NCBI GenBank assembly: GCA_008933995.1
Contig: WARS01000030.1
Coordinates: forward strand, 1,335,001 to 1,399,000
DNA: 64,000 bases
Direction of reading: 5' to 3'
Source: Datnioides undecimradiatus
Lineage: Eukaryota; Chordata; Actinopteri; Lobotiformes; Datnioididae
Part shown: positions 1 through 14,267 of the stretch, piece by piece
How the letters are laid out: each line of letters opens with the position of its first letter
How positions within the stretch are numbered: position 1 is the stretch's first letter
Made by a program: the position numbers and the translations under genes
The notes under the pieces: model-generated
Database searches by the model: none
Seen by the model: only the letters and a program-made list of their open reading frames with translations
Told to the model about the DNA's origin: nothing

Positions 1-375
1 CACGCCTGACGGTGCTAGAAGAGATGTGGTAGTTGGCCCAAACAGTCTACATGTGCATTGCGGATCTAGAAAAGGCTTTTAACCATGTTCCTCACCCTAC
101 TAGATGTTCCATAGACCAGACGGAATCGCCTGTTGCTACATGCCATTCGATATCTGTGTTGTAAGGGACAGAGCTGCTGGTTTGTATTGCCTGCAGTGAG
201 TCGGACTCGTTCCCAGATAGGGTTGGACTCCACCAGGCCTGCTCTTTTTCACGGGTCCTGTTCATCAGGTTTATGAAAAGAATTTCTGAGTTCTGAAGCA
301 TGTCATCTTTGGTGACCTAAGGTTTCTGTCTCTGCTTTTTGCAGATGATGTGGTCCTATTGGCTTCAATGAACCG
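1..375 (+). mobile_element. Decayed non-LTR retrotransposon reverse transcriptase fragment
   Basis: Three stretches of the plus strand, joined only by frame changes, read like the reverse transcriptase of a fish LINE. Around 45-110 the frame gives ADLEKAFNHVPH, matching the usual DLEKAFDRVP block. Around 200-295 it gives VGLHQACSFSRVLF followed by FMKRISE, matching the VGLRQGCPLSPVLF and FMDRIS blocks. Around 340-370 it gives FADDVVLLAS, and the FADD box is the catalytic YxDD-type motif. Stops and frameshifts interrupt the reading and the downstream part of the enzyme is not recognisable, so this is a dead copy cut by the window edge. The clade is not assigned. Confidence 0.75.
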
Positions 376-514
376 TCCTTTCTAAAGCATGTAAACCTAG
401 CCCTGTAACCTCCCAAAACTAGGCATGAACCTAAAAATGATCCATACATTGCTTTTAAGGCCTCAGTGTCTTTCAAACAAATGTACAATACAAATAAAAT
501 GTTATCCAAACATG

Positions 515-670
515 TCTGCGGCTCAGAGCTAGAGAGGATCGTCCACCTAGCAGAGGATTGATGGTATGATCCTTGGCTCATTCGGGCTGCCTGCCAAAAT
601 GTCCTAGAGCAACACGCTGAATCCCATATTGCTTCCAATGCTGTGTTATCAGTGTGCGCATGAGTGAAAG
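515..670 (+). repeat. Dispersed teleost-type repeat fragment
   Basis: The stretch beginning GAGCTAGAGAGGATCGTCCA and running through the GATCCTTGGCTC, AATGTCCTAGAGCAACAC and GCTGAATCCCATATTGCTTC segments resembles a repeat widespread in fish genomes. In that repeat a 'cggttcgatccctggctc' box is followed by a 'gtccttgggcaagacactgaacccc' box. It ends near GTGTGCGCATGAGTGAAAG. The match is from memory and the family name is not certain; a DNA-transposon-derived repeat is the likeliest. Confidence 0.45.
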
Positions 671-2929
671 AAGAAATACGCAGTCTCAATCCCCAGCAAT
701 TTCCTCTCAGAAACCATGGCTTGGAACAGGATGGAGAGAGCAGAACAATTTATAAAGAAGGAGAAAAACTTATCTATTAACAGAAGAGAAACAAAACAAC
801 AAAAAACATAAAAGTGTATAAATAGGAATCATGAGCTTTGCCAAACAGGCCAGGTCAGTTAATAAATCATTTAATAATTTGAATTATTTAATCCCTAAAT
901 TTCAAGTGAAACACAGTCAGTCAATCAGTCAAACAGCTCAGCATGAAATGGAGTTTCATCCATTCTACTGTTTCCTTCCAGCCATTGTACCAACATGAAG
1001 CCTTGGCACAATGTGAAGGGGGGCAGGGCTATGACTGAACTGCACTTGAGGTCCACTGGTCAAGTGGGACCTTTAAGTGATAGTCACTCTTAGTCAGAGT
1101 AATTGCACACATTAGAAGTCTTTGAGGGAGAATGGTAAACAGCAGTAAAGGAGGATCTCTGCATTCAACACCACTGCAATACACTGAACAGCTTAGCTTC
1201 AGGCTTCAGCCATCATTAGAACATAATGGACCTCTCAACAAGCACACAGGATGAAAAGCCAGTGACCCCCCCCACAGGTCAGGAAAAACAGATCATTAGT
1301 CCAACCAAACACTGTCTACAGTGTGTGAGGCTATTACAGCAGTGCAAGCAACAGAAGCCAAAAGGATCATATGTTTGAGATGACGCGTCTCTAAAACAAA
1401 AGCAGGATTATGGGGGACTTAGTTTGTTAATAGCCTAAAAAACACAGCAAGAGAAACTTTTGCTCTGAAGCAGTTATTTCCACTGTTTAGCTAACATTAG
1501 CAATTAGCTTGTAACTATCCATGGGCAACAAACACATGAGAGAATCATATCTATTTTCTAATTACAAGTGAGACAAAAGCTTTATCTTTTCCACACAAAT
1601 TGTTCTGTAGTTGAACTGATCAGGGATCAGATAAACACAGCAGATCTGTGTGCATTCGTTGATCTTGTGTAGAAATGTTTTTCATGTTATATGATGAGAG
1701 AGAAGAGCCACTTAAAGCTTTTTGAGAGATGTTTTTGAAATCAGACAGCCCACCATTCTGCCCAACACACGTGAAATGACAAAGAGTGGATGGGAGTCAC
1801 TGATGTGACACAGCTTGGAGACACTGGAAGATAGTGGAGATGATGAATTTAGATCTTTGCCATCCACCCTTCCCTATGAAATACAATTGGATCTTCCTAC
1901 AGTAGATCAGCAGAAGGGAAGATGACCATAAGTCACAGTTAAGTATTATTAATGATGTAAAGCATGATGTCAACCATATTGAGTCACACCAAGATATCTC
2001 AATTAATACCAGTCAAATTGGCTTGAGCTACTAATATGCATAGCAAGAAGATGATACTTAACAATGCTGGTGACCCCATGACTTTGTCCCACCATCTTGA
2101 CTATCACAGTCCTTACTGTTACAGTCCACCCTAACCTTTTCTGTAGCCTGACTACATAGGCTGAAACTTTGTGATGTGATGTGATGTGTGTCTATACGTA
2201 AACAAGAACTCATACAATTAATTATAATGAAGTCAGAGGTTCCTCAAAACAGAAAATGATTTCCATCAACATTGTGAAGAACACTGATGCACTCAGACTA
2301 CAGACTGCTGCACTGCTATGAGGACTAATGCAGCTGCAACCTGCAATGCTACTGTTAGCATTTTGACTAATACACTGGTGTCTTGCAGTAACTCGTGCGT
2401 TGTGTCAGATGATAACACAGCTTTTTGTGTGTCGCAGAACTAACCCGGAGTGACAAACAGATTTCTTGATGTTTTCATTGGCTGGGTGAGATGGATGACA
2501 GACTGTGCCTAAAGACTTTACCACAAAAATACAAAGAGTTCACTTTTTTCCAAGCTGAAACTCAGTTAATGGAGATCCAGTGAATGACACCAACCAATGA
2601 TGAGCATAAAGAAGCTGAGGGTTTGTAACTAAGCAGGCAGATGATGCTGTCTGCTGTCTATTGTCAGTGACTAACACCTACACATTTACTGTCTTCTCTC
2701 AACGCACAAAGCACAACAGGAACTGGACGAGCAGGAGGTCTGTCTCTCTTTCTTCCTCCATTTGGACTCCTCTCTTTGTTTTCCGTCCTCTCAGACTGAG
2801 AAAGAGAACTGAGGGTTTCAGTCTGACAGGCTTGTCTCAGCCAGACCAAAACACACAGTGACAGAAAAACGCCCACTAACACTCCCAACCATGGCTAATG
2901 TGACAGCCCAGGCTGCTATTCATTCACTC

Positions 2930-2932
<3 letters not shown>

Positions 2933-2965
<33 letters not shown>

Positions 2966-2990
2966 CACAACACGCACACACACACACACA
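2933..2990. repeat. (CA)n microsatellite, interrupted
   Basis: An almost pure CA dinucleotide run of about 32 bases, a short interruption (ACAACACAACACG), then a second CA run. Confidence 0.95.
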
Positions 2991-5900
2991 AGCACACTTC
3001 CATGCACACATAAGCATACACAAATGGAGTCACAATCACCCTCACACACTCAAAGTCAACACCCCAGTGGCACTCAAAGCCTTTTTAACACATGCTTTCA
3101 CTCCAGTTGATAATGTGACAAGAAGGTGATGGGGATCCCTCCCACACCATGGCCTTTTACTGGGCCTGTTCACTGGAAATTTGGATAGGAGTAAGCCCAC
3201 AATACAAACATGCTAGCTGTTTGAAGCTGTAGCTGCTTGTAACGGTGAGTACAGCTGTGTCAGATGTGAAAATCTTATTTTTGTGACACATCTGAGCATT
3301 GATGATGAGATGATGATTAACTCTCTTTCTTAAAAATCCAAATTTTGCAATAGAGGCAGAGCCACTGCGAGCCTTATCCCCACGGCAACAGTTTTTGGGG
3401 GCTTTTGAGAAACAAAGTATGAATATCTGAGGCATGAATGCAGCTGGTGAGCACACAGTATTCCAAGTTCGATCAGTGAAAGTAGACCTAGTTGCTCTGC
3501 AGGAGTCAGCACACTGTACAAGCAAAATGGAGAACACTGAACCATGTTCTCTGTCTGGATTTGATGTGAGGACCATGTGAGCGCCATTTACTTTTTTATT
3601 AGAAACAGGTTGAATTGTGTTTTCTTATTAGCTGCTGTGGCCAGAGCTATTGCTCGGATGATTGAATTTTCTATGCTTTCTTGTGGGGTTGCTTGGTATA
3701 AATAAATAAATTCTCTCTTGGCAATGGTCTGTGTCATTGGCTGATCATTTGTAAAGTCAATTTGCCATGAATAGTTGCTCTGAACCCTGCAAATTCACTG
3801 CCAACCTGTGCACAGGAGAAAGTGAGTTTAGTATTGTTTCTCATCCACTCCACCATTCACTCTCTCCTGCATACTCGCTCATGACTTCCTGCTGCCATTT
3901 CCTGGCCTTCAACTGAGATATCAGCTGCTGCCATCAGCTCAGTCTCTTCTATCCAATAGTTGAGTGACACACCTTTACTCTTATCATTACATACCTTGTG
4001 TTATGCTCAAGCTGCTGTCGTGTGCCCCTTCTCCTGCACATCACCACCCGGGCTTTTCAAAGTCAGCCACGTCATCACATCATCAGCCATCAGCCTCAGC
4101 TCTCATCAGCCAACACCACCAGATGCATCTGTTCATGCGCGTTACTCCTCAATTACGAAAACTCTCCCTGTAGAGCCTGAGCCAGAGACTCATCTCATCA
4201 ATCTTTGTAATCAACATTATTTTTGCCTTTTACTTGTGTCTCCTGATTGAACTCAGTGCATCACTTTAACAAAATCATGTGGGTATACGTGCAGTTAAAA
4301 GGCTTTGTAATCTGGTGCAGCGAGCCAGCAGTGGTTAGCTTTTGATGATGTCATTGCATCAGAAACATGTCTTTCCAGATTCAGCGTGCTGCAAACAACA
4401 CAGCGCCCAGCATTTTCACTGGGGTCAGTAGAAAATAGTTCCAAAAATAATTTGGGATTGTCCGGAACAACCTCAAGATGCCTCTCAAAGCAAAGCTTTT
4501 GAGAATAAAATGGTTCTATCTGATTGGCTAGATTTCACTAGAGGGGAAGGGAGGGGAGAACATGTGTGTTTTATAATCTGGGTGAAATGACCCTTTAAAT
4601 GACCTGACTTTTTTAAGTATACAAAATAGCATGGATGCCTCTGAAAGCTCTACATCATGTCGGTGTGACACTGCGCTGGCTGCCCTGGCAGACTGCTTCG
4701 CTTCTAATGGTCATTACAGCTCCATCTATGTGACTGCAGGCATATTGAAGTAAATCAGATGTTCCGGGGTTGACCTCTGCAGCCCTGACCTTCACCTACT
4801 TCTCTGGCCACAAGCTTTAAATCAGCCACTGCAGGCCATTCACAACACTGGCCGAAGGTCCAGAAGAAAGGCCAGCACTCCCATTCACAATGCAAGACCA
4901 TGGGCCATGAGAAAGGACAGCGCTAGCCAGGTCAACCCAGGCTCTTTGTGGGAGCTGCAGCTAATGGCACAGCAAGCACTAAAAGCACAAACACTGCCAT
5001 TCACTGGACGGACCCTGAGAATGGCAGAAAATCACACAAAGCTTTTGAAGAAACATACAAAGCAACGCCTCCTTAATCAGGATGTAGACTTAACATGTTG
5101 TGGACGACATCTTTACTCCATCACATGTGTGTCTATTGATTTGTAGTCAGATACACATGGTTCATTAGGTCTGCCTTAATATCAAATGTGCACTGATTCT
5201 TGGTTTGTGGGGAAGGAAGAAAACCTGTTAAAGCTAAACCGCAGCAGCAACAAAAGCCAACCCTGCACACAGGAACACACGGGCACTGTATAGCATCATA
5301 AACTGGTTACCAAATGGGAGTCAGGGCTTCATGATGAAATAAGAAGGACAAGAAAGTGCCAAAAAAAATAAACAAAACTTATTACTACCTCAAAAAATGA
5401 TGTCTATGACATATTTTGACCATGACCATATTTTTACCAAATACATAAAACCTAAAACAAAGGATCCAGGATTCAAAAACCATTACTCTACCTTTAAAGT
5501 GAATGCCCGAAGAAAAACAGTGTTGTACCCTGTTGCAGCCACATGCTGAATGTGGCAGGCATCTGATATCAAGGCCAGAGCTGGTTCATGTTGTTCGGCT
5601 GTCCACTACCAGGATACAAGCTGAGTGCTACAGCCAGACTTGGCTGGCTACATTAAAGTGCTTTGAGCCTGACTTCTCAGCTCACTTTGTATATGGTGGT
5701 ATAAAATATGAACATATAACAGGTGAATTTTGAAACACGAGGGATTTACTTGGCACCGCAAGGACACAGCATGTCTAGGCAGTGACTTGCATGCAGCTGG
5801 ACAGCAAGAATGAATTCAATCTGAATGTATTTAGACTAACAAGTCACAAGGAATCTCATGGGTGATGTGCTATCACGGATTCAAATATGATGCAATAGAT

Positions 5901-8117
5901 GCAGGTCAAGTGAATTAACCCTGTAATAGACTGGAAATCTGCTCTGGTTGGACCCCACCCTGCACCCTGTGCATGCTGGGTCGGGATAACAGGACACAGG
6001 TTATGGGCCACAAACACTGTTCAAAATGAATTTAGATAGAGTGATACATCAAACATTCTCAGGTTTGCACACTTCATCACAAAGTGACATGAAGAGACAT
6101 TCATCGGGCTGGAACAGGTGATTTAAAATTGAGTAGCTGATGATTGGTTAATGTTAAGAAACAATTAAGAATCTTAATTAAGAATCAAACATATAAATAA
6201 TGTTAGTTGCATATGTCCTTTCCTTGTAATAGCAAGTAGGAAAGATGTTGATTAATCTTCAATAGCCTAAGCAGATGATCTTATGTTGAAATGACCAATC
6301 AATGTTTTTAATAAAGGGGAAAATCAAGTTTTTAGAACTTAGGTTTGAGAATCCAATACTTAACTTGTAGCCAATGATCAATCAATACTGACATCCATGG
6401 ACAAAGTCCATTTTCAAAAGCCAGTCCTATTGTCAAAACTTGAGTATAAAGGGTGTCTTCATATTATATTTGTCTGCACTGACGGTCACCTTTGACACCT
6501 GGCAGTGTTTTCCTTTGGGCTATGATGAAGTGAGAAAAGAGCAGAGGTCACGGCTGCGTTTCCTCCTGAAGCTTCTGACGAGGAAGCTGAGACTCAAACT
6601 GACCTGGACAGCTGAGTTAACTGCAATAATCAGCAAGCCTGATATTGACTTAGCGATAATTGGTCTGTGGGCTTAATGAGCTTAGCTTACATGACTAGCA
6701 CCGATAAGTCTGGAGAGGGGGGAGTATTTGAGCCCCCCTCCCCCCCTTTGTCAATATGGAAGCTCACACTGCAGACTGAGCTATCAGATGCACAGAAGCC
6801 AGTTGATTCAGTTGAGCAGATTATACCATTGTTGTCAAAAAAGACTCTCAAATATGTCAACAAGAGCATCCTGTGATGATCAGCCCAGCTCAGGGGGAAA
6901 GCAGTTTGTGTCTTTTCTCCTGCACACACTGCGAATCGTAGGCCAGGCTAAATACGGGATTATACAGCAACGGACGACATCTGTAAAATCACATGAGCCC
7001 AACCTCATGGAACGCACTTTAATGAGTGCAGATTATGTTTATGTGGCGGCACAGAGATGCAGACATTGAAAAGTCAGTCTGACATGTGCATCTCTTTATC
7101 CTCAACATGTTGCTGAAATAGGAAAATCTTCATGTCATGCGTCCTTCACAGTTGGAGGATGTGTATACAAACTTTTAATGTAGTTCAGCAAAGATATCCT
7201 TTATTAATGATACAAAAGCTTTTAAAATATACCATCAAGTGAGTTCACTGGCATCAGCTGATTTCTAACACTGAAGAGTAAATATCACATTGACATGCAT
7301 ACCTGAATGCAGATGTGATATGCACAGCTGCTGGAAACAGTGCCACTCCATGCTGGCACGTTGAACGCTGCTCATTAGAACATGAAAAAAAGATCTTAAC
7401 GTCTTGGTCAAAGAAAAATAAAACATTTTGTTATAAGGACAAATAAAAATTGTTACACTGAGAAAGGTTTCAGAGATGTCATGGCTATAAGGAAGGAAAA
7501 GATTAATCAACAATTGTTTGTTTTAAAGAATGCTCATATGTCTTCATCATCATTTGGAAAAAGACTGTGGCTGTTCTGACACTGCTAGGAACTGAAGAAT
7601 CGACTTGAGCTGTCATCTTTAGTTCAGCAGTCCAGTCGTTAGCAATTAGCATTGTTTCTTTATAAGATGGTTCATTCTTTTCAGTAATTATGAGAATAAA
7701 TTAAACATAATGACAGTAATGTATAAAAATATATACAATTATTGATTTGTTGTGTTGCAGTCATGAAAAGTCTTAAATGCACGAGTGTGCTCCGACACAT
7801 TTCCTTGATTGATTTGGCAGCAGCACCCTGTTATGTATGCAAAGTGCAGCTCCACATTCACTGACCCAAGTGTTTGACCATCGATCAGTGTGTCCGTCCT
7901 CCCTGTGAACAGAGCTCCGTGACACTGTGACTGCGTGTTCTCAGTCCACTCTTTGCTGAGTGCTGCACTCAAGTAGAAGTCAACAGGTCTGACAGGGAGC
8001 GTGCTAGAGGCCAATCGGCCCTGAAAAACCAACCAGCCTTCAGCCGTTACAGCCCTGAAAGATACAAAGTGACCCGATGGGCCGGTCACCCACAACTTTA
8101 ACCTCCCCCTCCCTCCC

Positions 8118-8150
8118 ACACACACCACCACCACCACCACTACCACCAGT
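8118..8150. repeat. CCA-rich trinucleotide tract
   Basis: Short (CA)n followed by about eight CCA units, with one TAC interruption. Read on the minus strand it gives an artificial valine-rich frame. Confidence 0.85.
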
Positions 8151-9907
8151 TTTTCAGTATCCTCACATTACCCCTGTCCACGCACACACACAATCACACA
8201 CTCACCCACCATGACCTGACCATGTGGTCGCAGGCCACCTCCAGCCAGGTCCCAACCTTTCCTCCCCGGCCCCTCCCCTCGCAGCTCATAGATCACTGCT
8301 GACACATCAGTAATTGAGCTGGGATAGATAAGGGTCTGTGGACAGGGCCCCTGGGTCCCGACCGCAGAAAAGCTGAGAACAAACACTGTCACCGCATAAG
8401 ACCTTTTTGGCTCTGGTGCCTCTCGTTTCCCTGTTTTCCCCTCACTGGGTCCATCTGTTTAAACCCTGACGCTTCTCTGCCATTGTGATCGACATGTCAT
8501 GACTTCAGCGGCGGTGTTCCACTGAGACATCAGACCTGCAGAGAAGCAGCAAAGATAAAATACTTGATGGCTCATTATTCACTTCACCATTTGTGCCCAA
8601 ACCTCAGTAGATTAGAACTGACGGTTCGATTAAACTTCCTTTCACTGCAGGTACTCGTGTGGAGCTGAAACTAAAATATGAACAGGGTGAAAACTGGGAC
8701 ATAACCAAGCAAGTTAGTGAAAGACGATGGTTACAGCCCAGATTAATTGGATTCATTCCTTCTGATGCTCCATGTCTACAGATGACAGCTGAATGAAACT
8801 TGTGATAATGTTACTTAATGACTTCATGTCAGAGTATATTATAGTGTACCATAAACCAACCAATTAAAATGAGCTTTTCATATATTCATGAATTATTATT
8901 TATCTTTCAAGAACCAATTACAGAAATGCAATAAATGTTTATACAGCTTAAGTGCTTCATTTTAATGCTTCACAGAAAATTGCAATATTAAAATTAGTTT
9001 TCAAATCTGACAAAAATATTGAAAATTATTTCATTTTGTTAATTTTCCAAATCATTTATAAAGTAAAAAAACAGAAATATTTGCTGCTTTCAGCTTCTCA
9101 AACATTAGCATTTGCTCTTTTGATGCTTCACATCATGTAAAAATTATATAAACTGAATAAATTTGGGTTTTTTTTTATTTTCCATCCCACTAAAATTTGC
9201 AGTTTGCAGGATCGTTTAACCAGAAATTAGTGTTAGTCGTCACATCCTTTTGTGAATTGAACAATCAAATTGAAGCATTAATCAACAGACTAATCAGTTA
9301 TGAAAATCACCATTAGTTGCAGCGATACTTTTAACCATAATGTGGTATTGCGGGTGTACGAACAGGTTTTCCCATCAGTGTTTTAGGTTCAAAAGCCAGT
9401 AAGGCTAAAAGAGAATCGGTGTTTAAATAAAAAGCGAGAGAACACGTTGTTAGCAGGACATACAAGCGTGATAAATTTCCGTTCGCCTTTTGTCAGTGAA
9501 TACGTCTGGGCCCATATGCTGGACTACAAAGCTACGTGAAAGCAGCGTTTAAAAAGCCAGGCCTACCACATTAAAGCCTATAACAATCTCTGTTCATGGT
9601 AAGTTATCACTCTCAATTAATCACCTCCCACAATGGGATTTCTGATGTGTTCAAGCCCCCTGAAAGCTGCAGGTCAGGCTGAGGGCAGACTGACTCTCAG
9701 TTCCCCATTCTCCATCCCCTCGCTCGCCTTTCACTTTATCACATCTCTCAGCCACTGCCAAGTGAAGCGCCTTTACATTTTTCTTATTCCTCAAAGTCTG
9801 TGAAAGAATGAGAGAGTCAAGCATCGCACACTCCAAAACAAACACTGAGAGATAGATGTAGGTGTGGGGCAGGGCTTTATACGAAGCAAGGGCCTCTGTA
9901 GCCCTAC

Positions 9908-9938
9908 TGACTGGCTGGCTGGCTGGCTGACTGGCTGA
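9908..9938. repeat. CTGG tetranucleotide tract
   Basis: Tandem CTGGCTGG units with two CTGA variants, about 30 bases. Confidence 0.85.
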
Positions 9939-12900
9939 GAGCCTTTCTTCCTGATTAAAACCCCTCCCTGGTCATTCCACTGGGGCTGTGTTCGCCCATG
10001 AATGGTATTGTATTGTTAGGGCTCTCCCCATTCCTGCACTGCTGAATGGGTTTAACCACTGGTTTAGATTCAGTTACACGGTTTTGGTTGAAAGTGTCCC
10101 CCTCCCACCGCTTTGGACTCCATGGTTCCCTTGGCTGACCTGTTTAGAAGCTGCCGTGGAAATGTCATGTCGCCCCTCCCATGGGCCGGACCTGACATTC
10201 ACTTTGATAGGTAACAAAAAATGACTTGGGATGGGATTAAACCAATGGCTCTTTTCTTAACCACAATGAATTCCCAATCTATGGTGGAACACACGAGTGT
10301 GTAGATGGAGGACTTGGAAGAGAAGGATGATTCACTTCTTTATTTTATACGCTAGATCTTCCCTAAATAAGTTCTTGAAGAAAATAAAATTACAGTCAGA
10401 CTTTGTGAATTTAAATAGAATATATGTCAGAAGAAGGATAAGCCAGGCCGGCACTGCAGTGTTAAAACTAAATCTAAATCTGCTGTAAAGTATAACAATA
10501 TTTCTGTTAGTGTGGAACTTTATGGCAGAAGAGTAAAATGAACAAAATTCTTTTTTAACCAGTCTTTATATTGAAGAATCATGCAGTTTCCACACGACTG
10601 GTCGATGTGGTCCGAAATGTCTTAAACTGTAAAGTGGAATTCTTTTCAAAACAAAACAAATTCTTCACTGAAGTCAGGGGGCGACCAGGAATTTCACAAA
10701 AACAGTTGTTTGTTATTTGCAGGGAGTGCGGCGGAAAGCAGTTGCACACATTCACTGCTTTGGATGTTTTCAGCTCAACTGGAGTGGAAGAACAATGTTA
10801 ATCAAGCAGGAAGTCAATGAAAGTCAATGAAAACTTGGAGGAAATTTAGTTTGGGGCCACTGTGAGAGTGTTCATTATTGTCGCGATGCAAAAACACTGG
10901 CGACGTTGGGCGGTGCTGAAATCAGTTTGATTTACTCTCATCTGGTACACGAGTTCATTCTTATAGAAGCAAGGACTATGGTAGCAAGAGACAAATGTGT
11001 TATAACATGTTTTCACCCGGAAGTCTTTATGGTGACATGAGCAAACTCTGTAACATGCTGATGTAATGCTGTCCAGCTTCATCCAGCTCACAGAGATGCC
11101 AGCCTGTTGCAGTACCACATAACCTTAAAAGATGAAAAGACACATTATTATATCAGAAACTTACCAGACACAGCTCATTCGCTGTACCGAACCAATGCAT
11201 TTCCCAAAAGCTGCAACAGACATTGACTGCACTTCCTGTGTTCCGGCTGCCAGTGTTTTCATGCCTTTGTGGTTCACAAAACGCAGAGGAATGCCAATAA
11301 GGCTCCTCAAAGGAATGCTTTTGACAGTAACAGCTCACAGACACACAATGAGGGGCAGGGAAGAGGGCATGATGCAGACCGTTCTTTACATTTAGTCCAG
11401 TTTAGTACAGGAGAAGCTATATCAAGGCATTCCCTCAGTTCTTTAATTGGGTGCTACCTCTGTGGAGCTGTATACAGAGGCTGGAGGGGCCCCTGCTCTG
11501 TCGTTCAAATACAAACTGACAGGCACACAAACAGAGCTCGGTTAATATGTTGCGGATTATACGCAACGTGTTTCCTAAAAGGTAAATTCAAGTGTACGCA
11601 CTCACTCCTTGCTCAGAGTCGGACGCGACATTTGCCGCAGTCCATTTCCCATCAGTCCCCCCGGTGCGCTGGAATGGGACAAGCCTATAATCAATTAGCC
11701 GTTCTCCCTTCATGTGGCTGTCAATTAGGCCTGCCAGTGATTGGGGATATGACTGCTTTATTAGCTAAGCCTGCTGCCCTCCTCGTCTGCTCTCTACATT
11801 ACTTACAACTAGTAACCTAATAACAACACTTTTACTTGGCAGTTATTGGACAGATGGCTCCCGTTTGACTCATGATGGTGCCTCAGTGAAACCAGCTCTC
11901 ATTTCACTGCTGACCTGTGGATCTAATGTAGAGAGGCATCTCCCGTAGCCTTCCTCTTGTCTTGCAGGACTCAAAAATGATATGAGTTTGAGAATGCCAT
12001 GGTTGTTTGTTTTTGGTCTATTCACTCCAAAACTGGCTTATTTTTTCCCAGAGGAGAGCTAAATATTTGAAAATGTTAAATGTGGTTTTATTCCACACAG
12101 CTGTGTGTTTCTATGTACTTACACAGCAGGAACGTGCACTTGCATGGTTGAAACTTGCTCAGATATAATAATTCTGCAGCTCATGATTTAGTCCACTGGC
12201 AACGGCGCTAACGGAGGAAGTGGTGTGTGCTTTTTTTATTTATTGTCACCATGCACAAATATTGGCGTTAAACCTGGACCTAACTCTTAGTTTTGCAAAT
12301 TTTTTGCATTATCAATGTTCTTCATAGATCATAAAGAATTTTATTTGAGTGACAAAACCAAAAGTGCATGCTTGAGGTTAATGTGCTCTTTGAATTAATC
12401 TCTATCCTTAGCTGAATAATCATTTAATGAAGAAGATTCTCAAGGGGCAATACTCAATTGAAAGGACAGAAAATTCGTTAATTCCACCGAAGGATGTTTG
12501 GAGGATTGGGAAACAAGTGTCACAGTCAATTGTCACTTCTTGCACGTTTTGAGAGATTTTCAGTAATATATGACTTTTGCAAATTCGCTAAATGTTCTAT
12601 TAACAGTGTACAATGTACTTCAAATGAATAAAGACTCTCAGACAACTGAAGTCAGTAAAGATTGTGCTCATTTAATGCTCTGCAGTCTCACAAACAGGAA
12701 GCACCATGTAAAAAATAAAAGTTTGCATCAAATGAGGTTAAATTGAAATTTATATTCATCATAGACTACGAGTAATAAAACTCAACCACTTGACAACTCT
12801 ATAACTGCTGTGATGTCAGAAGATAATAGTAATAATAGAAATACTGTTGAGTGTGATGGAAGGTTTTGTGTGTCCTCCGGGCTTCTCTAACACATCAGTT

Positions 12901-13744
12901 AGTCTCCATGGATACTGACTTTAGGTATATTTTACAGCCTGTTGAAGCAGCTCAGGAGGGTTTCCTACTTCACGTCTGCCTCTCCTTTCACAGCCATACT
13001 CTATTGGTCTGCAAGAACAACACATATAGTGTCAGCACCGAGGCTTGCTGTAAAAGTAATTGGTTTCATTGGAAAGTGGATAAATAGCAGTGGCTGGTTG
13101 CGGAGGGCTTCCTGCCGAGTTTGACCGCTCCTGGGTTAATCACGGTCCCTCTGAGGCTGGAAGTTTTCCCAGTCAGCACTGGCCACCAGCCACTGAGGGC
13201 TGTGAGTCACAGCACAGCCGGCTGGGGTTCAGCTGCAGGGAGAGAGGAGGGGACTGTTAGACAGGTATGTTAGAACTTAATGATACTACGCTGTTCATCC
13301 AAGCATACAGGCCAGTCTGAACTGATGTATTTATTCTGGAAGTCTGATCCAAGTTTATATGAGTAATAACAATAGTAAGACATATAAAGCATAATAACAG
13401 GACATAAAAACTCTTACTATCAGTTTGTATGAATTCACATTTCAGACTCACAAAAGAGTCACATGGGGACGCTTCTGCCAACATGGACACAGAATTGTTA
13501 ATAGTGAGGTTTTTCACTTATTCACTTTTATTTTTAATGTTTAATTTAAAGCACCAGGCCTGCAGCTTGTCTAAGTTCAAGCTCTTAAATGCAGGAGGTT
13601 TATTGCTGCTTTTCAGAAGTAGCCCCCCGTTTTAGCATCACTGTTTGTGTATTAACCTATAAATTTAAATAAATAGTCATCTCGTCTCGCTCTCATTTGT
13701 TTTTTAGAAAACCTAAACTTTACTCTGATTTGATTTATTCTCAT

Positions 13745-13763
13745 TTTTTTAAAAAAAAAAAAA
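13745..13763. repeat. Short T then A homopolymer tract
   Basis: Several T followed by an unbroken run of 13 A. Confidence 0.9.
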
Positions 13764-14231
13764 GCAAATGCCGTTTTGAACATTTTCTTAAACTCTGCCC
13801 TCCACACCAGCAGTAGCTTTACTTTGAAGTCTTCCCACAAAAAAGAAAAATAAGCTGCAATTTCAAACAGCATAAACTCGGTATTTTCTAGCATGGAGGC
13901 TTTTGTTTTTGATTGATTTGACGTCCGCATAATGCTGACTTTCTCCATCCCATCGGCTGACTGAAACGGCCTTTTTGTGCCACTTGACTCCCTCACACAC
14001 ACACAGCTGCATTTGTCTTGCAAATCCATCCCCGCTGCGCCGCGTTCAGGCGAGGAAAAGAGAGCAGTCGGACGTCAGTGAAGTTCAAGCCAGCGAACAA
14101 GCGGAGAGGCTGTTCCATAGCAGCCGCTTTTGTCGATATCAAAACGGAGAGCTGGTGAAAAATGATGCATGCTTTTACACCTCTGAATCCTGGCAACTGA
14201 CAGAGCAACGGATGGGCGTGGGGGGATGGGG

Positions 14232-14267
14232 CAAAAAAGAAAAATAAAAAAAAAAAAAAGAAAAAAC
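14232..14267. repeat. A-rich low-complexity tract
   Basis: A-rich run broken by single G and T bases, including a pure run of more than ten A. Confidence 0.9.

Larger units (their letters stand above)
700..13300. other. Intergenic sequence, no supported gene
   Basis: About 12.6 kb without a recognisable exon on either strand. Open frames are short, lack family motifs, and many cross simple repeats. The stretch is AT-rich on the whole and contains the (CA)n tract near 2.93 kb, a CCA-rich tract near 8.12 kb and CTGG repeats near 9.91 kb. Confidence 0.6.

Noticed and set aside
7739..8146. 135-codon minus-strand frame beginning with many valines
   Set aside because: The start is the translated CCA tract and the rest has no family match.
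11269..11820. 183-codon plus-strand frame
   Set aside because: No domain, no splice context and no recognisable family; composition looks like random translation.
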